Of a stretch of DNA of 48,377 nucleotides, positions 41,591 through 48,377 are shown in pieces. The stretch spans positions 1 to 48,377 of the forward strand of contig JAKSDI010000013.1 in NCBI GenBank assembly GCA_022360175.1. The letters run 5' to 3'. Numbering within the stretch: the first letter of the stretch is position 1; each line of letters starts with the position of its first letter. The notes beneath the pieces were generated by a model. That model ran no database searches. It was given only the letters and a program-made list of their open reading frames with translations, and was not told the DNA's origin. A program made the position numbers and the translations under genes. The DNA comes from Chitinophagales bacterium (GTDB lineage Bacteria > Bacteroidota > Bacteroidia > Chitinophagales > Saprospiraceae).

Positions 41591-42253
41591 ATGCAAGATT
41601 ATCAAGAATTTGCAGATGAACTTGAATTCGAAGAAGAATTTGAAAATGAATATGAATACGAGGGAGAATTTGAATATGAAGATGATGGAGAGGATGAAGA
41701 ACTGGCCTATGAATTGCTAGCTGTGGAAAATGAAGAGGAACTGGATCAGTTTTTAGGATCTATTTTCCGAAAGGTAGCTTCTGGTGCTCGCCGTTTGTGG
41801 AATTCAAAAATAGGCCGCAAGGCACGTTCCTATCTGGGAGGTCAGATCAAATCCTATGGCCGTAAGATGATCCCAACATTGGGTCGCAAGGCAGGCCGAT
41901 ACCTGGGCGCTAGATACGGTGGCCGTCATGGAGGGCGTTATGGTGGCCGGGCAGGTCATAATGTTGGTCGCTGGGTGGTAGACAAACTAGGATGGGAACT
42001 GGAAATGCTTCATCCTGAAGAGCAGGAACTTGAAGTGGCTAAGAAGCTTGTGAAAATTGCCAAAATAGCAGCTAAAAAGACTGCCAAGGCTGCTGGTTCA
42101 GGACATCCACCTTCAAAAGCAGTTGTTAAAGCAGCGGTTCGTTCTGCAGCTAGACAAGTACTGAAAAAGGGAGCGATAAAAAAGCACGGAGGCTCCCGGC
42201 ATTCCGGCCGTTGGGTAAGAAAGGGCACCAAAATCGTCGTCCTGGGAGCCTAA
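41591..42253 (+). CDS. Acidic-leader / cationic glycine-rich protein B
   Basis: 220 aa, a paralog of the preceding protein. Acidic leader at residues 2-37 (FEEEFENEYEYEGEFEYEDD), then ELLAVENEEELDQFLG (41-56), the same junction as in protein A. The core (57-130) is basic and very glycine-rich, with R-G-G/Y-G-G repeats (ARYGGRHGGRYGGRAGHNVG at 107-126), unlike the more hydrophobic core of protein A. The block WELEMLHPEEQELEVAKKLVK (135-155) and the end SGRWVRKGTKIVVLGA match protein A. There is no Sec signal. The next open frame overlaps or abuts its stop. The function is unknown. Confidence 0.85.
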   Translation: MQDYQEFADELEFEEEFENEYEYEGEFEYEDDGEDEELAYELLAVENEEELDQFLGSIFRKVASGARRLWNSKIGRKARSYLGGQIKSYGRKMIPTLGRKAGRYLGARYGGRHGGRYGGRAGHNVGRWVVDKLGWELEMLHPEEQELEVAKKLVKIAKIAAKKTAKAAGSGHPPSKAVVKAAVRSAARQVLKKGAIKKHGGSRHSGRWVRKGTKIVVLGA

Positions 42254-43491
42254 TTTCTCACAATGGGCACCTGGTCAATGAAGCTCAGGCTTTAATAACC
42301 AGGCTGGATCAGGTGCAACCTTTTGCCTTGACAATGCCTATGGTTCGGGCAGCCAATATCCCTGAAGATGCTCAGTTGGGAATCAATAAATTGCTAGTAG
42401 AAGGTACGGCTGATTTGAGGCGTAAAATCAATGCTTTCATTAAAAGGATGAAGCAGGATAAATATACTCCTGCCGATAAAGCTCAACGTATCTTCGCCTT
42501 GCTAAAATTGAAATTTAATGCATTGCTGGATCAACTAGATATCTTTGCAGATGTACTTACCCAACGAGGAGAACACGATATTGGAATTTGGCTGGCCGGA
42601 CTGGATACAGTAGCTAAAGATGCTTTATCAATAGTACGCAAAGAGGTAAGTATGCCGCCTCTGATTACTTATCTGGATCGAGGGCATGGTGCTGCCATTC
42701 GGCGGGCCAGAACCCGATTGCCTGGTGGGAAGAAAAATCCCGTTGCAGTCATTAGAGTGCCCAGAGAAAGAATGGTATCAAGTGGTATTGCTTCTTCTTT
42801 GGTGCATGAGGTAGGGCATCAGGGAGCAGCTTTATTGGGAATACTTCCAACTTTGAAGACAGCACTTCGGAAAGAAGCCGAAAAGTATCCGGAGGAAAAA
42901 CAAGCCTGGATGCTGTACGAACGATGGATTTCTGAAATTATATCAGATTGCTGGTCCGTAGGAATAGTAGGTATTGGAGCTACAACTGGCCTTATGGGAG
43001 TAGTAAGTTTACCATCTTACTTCGTTTTCCGTATGAATCTGGATGATCCTCATCCATTCCCCTGGATCAGGGTAAAAATAAGTAGTGCTTTTGGTGCTGC
43101 CTTATATCCTGACCCTCAGTGGAGCCGGATCAGCCAGTTATGGAGCCAATTGTACCCCACTGATAAATTGCCGGAAAAACAACTCAAGATTATTAATCAA
43201 TTGGAGGCTACCATTCCTGCTTTTGTCAGATTGGTGCTGAGGCACCGTACGCCTACTCTCAAGGGCAAATCTTTTGGTGCTGTTTTTCCAAAACAAAAGC
43301 GGCAGCCCGTTCGGCTTCGTCAGCTTTATAACCGCTGGAAAACAAAACCTGATTTGTCTAAAAAGTACAGGCCTTCTTTAGCCTTTGCTGTATTAGGGCA
43401 AGCGCGGGCTGATAATAAAATATCAGCTCGTACAGAAGCTCGTTTACTCACCGATTTATTGAGAAAATGGGCTGTGAAAAGAAATGTTTAA
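42211..43491 (+). CDS. Zinc-metallopeptidase-like protein (HEVGHQ)
   Basis: Up to 426 aa. The zincin motif is SSLVHEVGHQGA (first His is residue 158 counted from ATG 42334), with a possible third ligand in WISEIISDCWSVG about 50 residues on, followed by a hydrophobic stretch. No signal peptide is seen. The start is uncertain: the first ATG is 42334, but the upstream 80 bases in the same frame look coding (HLVNEAQALITRLDQVQPFA), so the gene may start at ATT 42253 (overlapping the TAA of protein B) or TTG 42211. Position directly after the paralog pair suggests it processes or matures those proteins; that is inference. The gene 22 bp downstream is on the same strand. Confidence 0.75.
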   Translation: MGKKGHQNRRPGSLISHNGHLVNEAQALITRLDQVQPFALTMPMVRAANIPEDAQLGINKLLVEGTADLRRKINAFIKRMKQDKYTPADKAQRIFALLKLKFNALLDQLDIFADVLTQRGEHDIGIWLAGLDTVAKDALSIVRKEVSMPPLITYLDRGHGAAIRRARTRLPGGKKNPVAVIRVPRERMVSSGIASSLVHEVGHQGAALLGILPTLKTALRKEAEKYPEEKQAWMLYERWISEIISDCWSVGIVGIGATTGLMGVVSLPSYFVFRMNLDDPHPFPWIRVKISSAFGAALYPDPQWSRISQLWSQLYPTDKLPEKQLKIINQLEATIPAFVRLVLRHRTPTLKGKSFGAVFPKQKRQPVRLRQLYNRWKTKPDLSKKYRPSLAFAVLGQARADNKISARTEARLLTDLLRKWAVKRNV

Positions 43492-43513
43492 CTAAGATTA
43501 AAACAACAATATC

Positions 43514-45730
43514 ATGCCAGCAAATTTTTCAAATCTTCGGCTGAGTTATGACTTAGAGGATATTGCGACACTCAATTTTAGCCTGAAATCAATGCAGTTT
43601 GATATCAATCAGGTAAATATTGGGCCCGATACTCCATTTACTACTGAAATGAGTTTTGAGCTTGGCCTGGAGCGTAGTCATTCAATTAGTAGCTTTAATA
43701 GTTTGAATACGAGCCTGCGGGATTACCAGCTTTTGGATGGAGTTGACTTAGCAGGAGATAGAGTAGTAGATCAACTCACCGATCTTTTTAGAAACTATGT
43801 TTTCCTGAATGATAATTTGCTTATCCAGTACTTTGATATAGGTGCTGAAATAGCTCGATTGTTTGACAGTACTAATCTTCAGGTATTAATCACATCCATA
43901 CAAGATGATGGACAAAAATTATTTGACTGGGCCTGGAATGTAAAATTGAAATTCCGGTCTGTTTGGGAAGGCAATAATGATCCTACACCTTATGGTACTG
44001 CAGCGGTTTTATTCCCTCAATTAGGATTAAGGGGGCAGGTGGGTAATGTGGAAGGGCTAACACCTTTTAATGATGAATTGAGGCTGAATTATGAGATTTT
44101 ATATCAACCTATGCTTAGTGATGCCAGTGGTGCATCATTGAATAGTGCTAGTGAAATTGCCAGTTCTATTGGCAAGGCATCTGATGAATTAACGGATAGC
44201 CTTTCAGGTTTAACCAATACGCTACATTCTAATCTTTCAGGTACTTTTAGTACCAGATTACAGCCCGTAGGAAGTACGGGTACCAATGACCTGGCATTAT
44301 GGATGTTGATCCTAAAAGGAACGGAAGCATTGTCTTTCAGCAATTTTGATCAGTATATGAATGCTATCTTTTGTTCTACCAATCACGATGCTGCTGCTTC
44401 CGCACAATCCAGAGTAGCAAGTTTGGCTCAGACCAGATCTCTTCCATTTATGAATGTAGATGCTTATCGCTGTGTAAAGATTGCTGCTGAAGCATTTGTG
44501 ATGGTCAATTGCATGGTAGATGGTGTATTTACAGATGAAGATGTTGAAGAATTAAAAGCAAGGGTACCTTTGCGGGATGGTAATTTTGATAAAACACAGC
44601 TGGATCAATGGTGGAACGATTATCAGGTCAAGCTAAATTTCCATACCATCGTTGAATCAGATGGTGAGCTTTCTGTTCTGCAACAACAAGTAAATACGAT
44701 TCCCTATTTGGCAGTAATTCGTAGCAAATTGAAGGATCAGGACTTGAAAATGACTCCTTTTGATGCAGCATTTAGCCAGTATCTGGACAGTGATTTGGAT
44801 CAAACCGCCAATACCTGTTTCGGGCTAATATCTGAAAGATTAAGCCATCCTTGTTATCTGGAATTGATCTGGTCGTATTGGCATGAAGAATCTATGATGG
44901 TACAAGGGTTAAATGCGATTAGCCGTCGCTTCCAAAATGTACGTGCACCAGGCAGAGATCCATTAGCTAGTTTGGAACTAGACCCTCTACGTCCTTTAAA
45001 TAACTTACTATGGGGTTATGTACAAGATGAACAGCATCGATTGTCTGTACGACGTAGAGCTTATGAATACGATCACCATTATGGCATACGCATGGAAGGT
45101 ACGATTACCAAGAAAATGCATTTTGCTGATAGCAGGTCAAAATTCATTGAAGCCTTCCATCGATTACTCAACCTGGTGAGCCGCTTCTATAATCAGGCAG
45201 ATGATATGACTGTAAATCCAGATTCTTATCCTGTACTGAACGGTCTGAAGGAAGTGCATATGATCTTGAGTGAAGGAGCACATAATCAATATGGTGATCT
45301 GCCGTCTACTGCACGGGCTGAAATGCTAACTCAACAATGGTTGTTAGCACGGCCTGAGTTCCGACAATTCTTGTCAGGACGTACTATGGTAGCCTATCCA
45401 GAACAATGGATGGAACCAGTAGCTACTGCCAATACCTTAATGGGATGGACACAGTCATCACCATTGCACTTCCGTGACCTCGGGCGCTTTGGTGAGCAGC
45501 TTCTGTTGTCTATACGCTTTGGAAACTGGTCCAATATCACGGATCGTAGGTTTGCTGCGAATTGGTCGCATTTCTGGAGAGAGCAGATTCAGGGATATAT
45601 ACATTCCTATAGAGCAGTGACTGGAGTAGATCTGAGTCTAGATACCGTAAAAGTGGATACTCGTCAGCCATCTTACCATTTGTTAAAACAACTACAAACA
45701 CAGCGTAAGGGGAAAAATCGAGTTGCTTAA
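43514..45730 (+). CDS. Unrecognised 738-aa protein of the acidic-leader cluster
   Basis: 738 aa with no signal peptide and no membrane segment. I do not recognise a family. The N-terminal 100 residues are beta-like (LNFSLKSMQFDINQVNIG, TTEMSFELGLERS); 200-260 is Ser/Ala-rich and helical; the C-terminal half is helical and rich in aromatic and charged residues (WSYWHEESMMVQGLNAISRRFQNV, DEQHRLSVRRRAYEYDHHYG, REQIQGYIHSYRAVTGV). A HEES and an EYDHHYG are not recognisable metal sites. It begins 22 bp after the metallopeptidase gene, so the two are likely one operon with the peptide genes. It could be a scaffold, transport or structural partner; no evidence decides. Confidence 0.8.
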   Translation: MPANFSNLRLSYDLEDIATLNFSLKSMQFDINQVNIGPDTPFTTEMSFELGLERSHSISSFNSLNTSLRDYQLLDGVDLAGDRVVDQLTDLFRNYVFLNDNLLIQYFDIGAEIARLFDSTNLQVLITSIQDDGQKLFDWAWNVKLKFRSVWEGNNDPTPYGTAAVLFPQLGLRGQVGNVEGLTPFNDELRLNYEILYQPMLSDASGASLNSASEIASSIGKASDELTDSLSGLTNTLHSNLSGTFSTRLQPVGSTGTNDLALWMLILKGTEALSFSNFDQYMNAIFCSTNHDAAASAQSRVASLAQTRSLPFMNVDAYRCVKIAAEAFVMVNCMVDGVFTDEDVEELKARVPLRDGNFDKTQLDQWWNDYQVKLNFHTIVESDGELSVLQQQVNTIPYLAVIRSKLKDQDLKMTPFDAAFSQYLDSDLDQTANTCFGLISERLSHPCYLELIWSYWHEESMMVQGLNAISRRFQNVRAPGRDPLASLELDPLRPLNNLLWGYVQDEQHRLSVRRRAYEYDHHYGIRMEGTITKKMHFADSRSKFIEAFHRLLNLVSRFYNQADDMTVNPDSYPVLNGLKEVHMILSEGAHNQYGDLPSTARAEMLTQQWLLARPEFRQFLSGRTMVAYPEQWMEPVATANTLMGWTQSSPLHFRDLGRFGEQLLLSIRFGNWSNITDRRFAANWSHFWREQIQGYIHSYRAVTGVDLSLDTVKVDTRQPSYHLLKQLQTQRKGKNRVA

Positions 45731-45737
45731 TCAAATA

Positions 45738-45933
45738 GAAGTTGCCTCAAATGATGAATTAATGATTTTATATCTATAGAGTTATGAGGGGATACCCCAC
45801 TAATGATTCACTACTCAGCCAGGTTCTATTTTTATTATTTGATAGCTTCGTGTAATCAGTGAGTGAGATTGGTGGACAACAAAAATACGATTGGTGAAAG
45901 CCAATTGTCCTCTCTCTTTTTTGAGGCAACTTC
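45738..45933. repeat. Palindromic intergenic element (GAAGTTGCCTCAAA arms)
   Basis: Perfect 14-bp inverted repeat, GAAGTTGCCTCAAA (45738-45751) and TTTGAGGCAACTTC (45920-45933), bounding 196 bp that fill the gap between the 738-aa gene and the PLP gene. Inside are two smaller hairpins (GGGG-ATA-CCCC near 45787, ATTGG/CCAAT near 45892-45907). The arm start GAAGTTG is shared with the element at 48194. Confidence 0.75.
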
Positions 45934-45949
45934 ATTAAAAAGAAAATAA

Positions 45950-47047
45950 ATGCCAGATTTTACATCTGCGCTTTATCTTGGTTTTGAGCATCCTTATAAT
46001 CAATTATACCCCTGGAGGAAGTTATCATTTGGTAAACCAGCTGTATTAAAAGAAACTTATACCGTCAAACGGGCTGGCCATATTTTGGCAAGATTGCAGG
46101 GGCAGGAAACAGCTTTGTTAGCTCCTTCAACGCTTCACCTATTTTGGGATTTGATGGGTTTGTTTCATCATGATAGGTATGTACTATTGGTGGATAGCCA
46201 TTTATATCCAGTAGCAAAAGCAGGGGTAGATAGAGCAAAGTCATTGGGAATAGAGATCGTTCATTATAGCCATCAAAATCAGGATCATTTGCGCGCTTTG
46301 ATGAAAAACAAACACTTTCGGGCCAAGCGGCCTGTTGTAATAACGGATGGCTGGTGCCCTCGTTGTGGAAAGCCAGCTCCATTAGCCGATTACCTGGACA
46401 TATTGAGGCCTTATAGAGGAATACTCATAATAGATGATACACAAGCACTTGGGATTTTCGGACATAAAATAAGGGATGGACTTAGCTATGGATATGGGGG
46501 AGGAGGTTTAATCCCATGGACAGGGATATACGGAGAAAATGTCATCGTAATCAGTTCTCTTGCAAAGGGATTAGGAGCACCGGTAGCCGTTATTTCCGCT
46601 AGTCAGAAATGGATAGAACGTTTTGAAAATAAGAGTCTTACCCGGATGAATTTTAGTCCTGTTTCAAATGCTCATTTATCTGCTACAGTAAATGCTATAA
46701 AACTGAATGAGAGAAAAGGAGAAAGAGCTCGTCGTCAGCTGTATAGAAATGTTGAACGTTTCCGAAGGCTGTTATTAGATCAGGGAATACGGCTTAAAGG
46801 AGGTCTTTTCCCTGTTCAGTCATGGGAACTTGATAGCCAAAGGGAAGCAATAGGCCTACATTTTCAGCTGAAAAAGAAAGGGATAACCACAGCAGTGGCT
46901 GCACCACATTTGAACAGAAAGAACGCTTTGCTTTTTCTGATTCGTGCCAATCATTCTATAGACGAAATAGAGAGATCTGCCTTTAAAATTGGGGCGCTGA
47001 TTAATTTGAAAAGCAGAAAAAGAAATTATTATGACTTTACTAGATGA
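45950..47047 (+). CDS. PLP-dependent AONS-like enzyme with altered motifs
   Basis: 365 aa, fold type I PLP enzyme nearest the alpha-oxoamine synthase family (AONS/KBL/ALAS). The Schiff-base lysine is K206 in ISSLAKGLGAPV. The PLP-nitrogen Asp is in LIIDDTQALGIFG (162-165), where the usual DEAH/DDAH His is Gln. The segment that normally reads DGvFSMDGdiaPL is DGWCPRCGKPAPL, with a CxxC (C136, C139). FRRLLLDQGIRL and the C-terminal VAAPHLNRKNALLFLIRANHSIDEIE keep the family pattern. Such enzymes join an amino acid with an acyl-CoA; the changed residues make substrate and even activity uncertain. It overlaps the next gene by 17 bp. Confidence 0.82.
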   Translation: MPDFTSALYLGFEHPYNQLYPWRKLSFGKPAVLKETYTVKRAGHILARLQGQETALLAPSTLHLFWDLMGLFHHDRYVLLVDSHLYPVAKAGVDRAKSLGIEIVHYSHQNQDHLRALMKNKHFRAKRPVVITDGWCPRCGKPAPLADYLDILRPYRGILIIDDTQALGIFGHKIRDGLSYGYGGGGLIPWTGIYGENVIVISSLAKGLGAPVAVISASQKWIERFENKSLTRMNFSPVSNAHLSATVNAIKLNERKGERARRQLYRNVERFRRLLLDQGIRLKGGLFPVQSWELDSQREAIGLHFQLKKKGITTAVAAPHLNRKNALLFLIRANHSIDEIERSAFKIGALINLKSRKRNYYDFTR

Positions 47048-47417
47048 AATACTCAATCCTGAAGTAACAATAAATAGACATCGTGCTGGATGTAATTGCA
47101 GAAGTTGCCGTACAAAGCACAGTCGTACATGCAATTGCAAGTCATGCCAAAATCATCGGCCTCCTTTCCGCCATAGGAAAACCTGGCCAAGACGGTATAA
47201 TAATAAAGCGGCAGCAATCTTGAAGAGAGCCTTAAATAAAGGTATCCGCAGTGAAAATAAGTTGACGGATATACTTTTTTATTTACGCCATCCGGAAATG
47301 CCATGGGGATACAAGATTAAAAGACATCAAATGAGATTGGCAAAAGAATGGTTGTATCTAAGAAATCGATACGTTCGCCCCTTGTTGAGTAAGCTTTCAA
47401 GAATAAGAATGAAATAA
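47031..47417 (+). CDS. Small basic protein with two CxCxxC motifs
   Basis: 128 aa, very basic (about 30 Arg/Lys). The N-terminal 45 residues hold two copies of a Cys motif, GCNCRSCRTKH (about 20-30) and TCNCKSCQNH (about 33-42), that could bind zinc or an Fe-S cluster or be modified. The rest is helical and positively charged (RHQMRLAKEWLYLRNRYVRPLLSKLSRIR). No family recognised. It overlaps the PLP gene by 17 bp and its TAA overlaps the ATG of the amidohydrolase by 1 nt (TAATG), so it is translated with both. Confidence 0.75.
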   Translation: MTLLDEILNPEVTINRHRAGCNCRSCRTKHSRTCNCKSCQNHRPPFRHRKTWPRRYNNKAAAILKRALNKGIRSENKLTDILFYLRHPEMPWGYKIKRHQMRLAKEWLYLRNRYVRPLLSKLSRIRMK

Positions 47418-48184
47418 TGAAAATTATAGATGCACATTGCCATTATGGGATAGGGGATGGATTGAAAGGCCCCTGGGATACTAAAGCAGATATTAGCAAA
47501 TATTGCCAATGGGCTGAAGATGCCGGAATAGAACAAACGGTTGTGTTTGCTCCATTTCATAGCAATTATCACAAGGCAAATGAAAAGGTGGGAAGATTAG
47601 TCAGGAAATATCCCAATCGCTTTTATGGCTTTGCATTTATACACGCAGTCAATGATAAGGGAAGGGTAGGAGCTATGATTAAAATGCTGATTAATAAATA
47701 TGGATTTAAGGGGATAAAAGTCCATAGGCATGATGCTCCTATTAGCAGAGAAATATGCAAAGTAGCCAGCGCATATAATCTACCGGTACTATACGATGTA
47801 ATGGGAGAAGTATCAACAGTAGAACTATTAGCGACAGAATATCCAGAGGTAAATTTTATCATCCCTCATCTGGGTAGTTTTGCTGATGATTGGAAGGCAC
47901 AGTTGTCCTTTATTCCAATCATGGAGAGACATGCCAATATATATACGGATACTTCTGGTGTACGAAGGTTTGATTTATTACAAATGGCTGTAGAGAGAGC
48001 AGGGCCTCAAAAAATCATCTTTGGTTCTGATGGGCCATGGCTGCATCCGGGAGTAGAATTGGAAAAAGTGTTTGCCTTGAAATTACAGGATAAAGATAAT
48101 CGTAGCATCCTTTCAGGAAATATTTTAAAGTTGATGAGTGGGGTGAGAAAACTGGCTTCTTTCTCGGATTTCTACATTAGATAA
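47417..48184 (+). CDS. Amidohydrolase-2 family metal-dependent hydrolase/decarboxylase
   Basis: 255-aa TIM-barrel protein of the amidohydrolase_2 family. Metal ligands H7 and H9 are in IIDAHCHYG. Further motifs are FKGIKVHRHDAP, EVNFIIPHLGSF (His) and KIIFGSDGPW (Asp). The His usually following strand 5 (vlvHtg) is replaced by Asp in PVLYDVMGE, so metal binding may differ. It is slightly short for the family (about 280-330). Its start overlaps the stop of the CxCxxC gene by one base. Together with the AONS-like enzyme it suggests a small-molecule or peptide modification pathway; the substrate is unknown. Confidence 0.85.
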   Translation: MKIIDAHCHYGIGDGLKGPWDTKADISKYCQWAEDAGIEQTVVFAPFHSNYHKANEKVGRLVRKYPNRFYGFAFIHAVNDKGRVGAMIKMLINKYGFKGIKVHRHDAPISREICKVASAYNLPVLYDVMGEVSTVELLATEYPEVNFIIPHLGSFADDWKAQLSFIPIMERHANIYTDTSGVRRFDLLQMAVERAGPQKIIFGSDGPWLHPGVELEKVFALKLQDKDNRSILSGNILKLMSGVRKLASFSDFYIR

Positions 48185-48193
48185 AGTTAATAC

Positions 48194-48354
48194 TGAAGTT
48201 GTTTAAAAATATCTCAATGGTCGCTAAAAATATCTTTTTACTCTCCTTTTCATTTTTTTATCACTCCGTAGCCCCACTACGAAGTTCAAAAAAAATTCAA
48301 GGAGGGCAAAAATCTTATCCTAATCGTCTCATCAGACATTCTTAAACAACTTCA
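48194..48354. repeat. Palindromic intergenic element (TGAAGTTGTTTAA arms)
   Basis: Perfect 13-bp inverted repeat, TGAAGTTGTTTAA (48194-48206) and TTAAACAACTTCA (48342-48354), enclosing 135 bp. Inside, CGTAG-CCCCA-CTACG (48267-48281) forms a 5-bp hairpin and A- and T-runs on both sides of it can pair. It starts 10 bp after the amidohydrolase stop. The window ends 23 bp later. Confidence 0.75.
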
Positions 48355-48377
48355 CTGAAAAGATGGGTAAAGACTTC

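Noticed and set aside
42190-42253. Programmed -1 frameshift fusing protein B to the peptidase
   Set aside because: No X-XXY-YYZ slippery heptamer was found in the overlap, and protein A, the paralog, ends at the equivalent residue without a fusion.

Overview
The window is an AT-rich piece of a Bacteroidota chromosome, most likely from the Saprospiria. Evidence seen: five complete secreted proteins and one broken remnant end in the C-terminal sorting domain of the type IX secretion system (T9SS; YPNPA-type motif, then a G-x-Y-x-x-x-x motif and a basic tail). Shine-Dalgarno sites are mostly absent, lipoproteins are common, and the menaquinone enzyme present is of the futalosine route (MqnE). 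The placement in Saprospiria is inference from the gene style. No rRNA, tRNA, CRISPR array, IS transposase or prophage gene was seen.

Layout. 0-10.2 kb: outer-membrane-type protein, TM2/TPR/SHOCT protein, dynamin-like GTPase, WbqC-like protein, two class V PLP enzymes (one a cysteine desulfurase), histidine phosphatase, mqnE. 10.4-16.1 kb: secreted GH13 alpha-amylase, a divergent secreted partner with a T9SS tail, and an FG-GAP/ASPIC T9SS protein. 16.3-22.4 kb: YihY/BrkB membrane protein, thioesterase, WG-repeat lipoprotein, NUDIX regulator, an orphan T9SS-tail remnant, nucleoside phosphorylase, ArsC/Spx-like protein, hemF. 22.4-30.4 kb: lipoprotein, LuxE-like acyl-protein synthetase, a glucosaminidase interrupted by an in-frame TGA, a saccharopine-dehydrogenase-like enzyme, a small membrane protein, MoeB-rhodanese, a kinase-fold-like protein and a lactonase-like lipoprotein.

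Two blocks stand out. (1) 30.5-39.8 kb: TPR-CHAT protein, T9SS subtilisin and a 953-aa T9SS protein with a caspase-like His/Cys segment, all on the minus strand, divergent from an ECF-type sigma factor overlapped by a membrane anti-sigma-like TPR protein. This may be a regulated envelope protease module. (2) 40.7-48.2 kb: two paralogous proteins with an acidic E-Y/F-E-D leader, a conserved EEELDQFLG junction, a cationic glycine-rich core and a conserved SGRW tail, then a HEVGHQ zinc-peptidase-like protein, an unrecognised 738-aa protein, and a tight three-gene operon (AONS-like PLP enzyme with altered active-site motifs, CxCxxC-rich small protein, amidohydrolase). This is the best candidate for an undescribed system: it looks like a secreted, possibly membrane-active peptide family with processing or modification partners, but that function is inference.

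The non-coding DNA is also unusual. Many gene 3' ends carry degenerate short tandem repeats of 7, 8 or about 10 bp with strong strand asymmetry. Several long palindromic elements sit between genes. Two related ones abut stop codons at 14352 and 41381, and others lie at 25067, 45738 and 48194.
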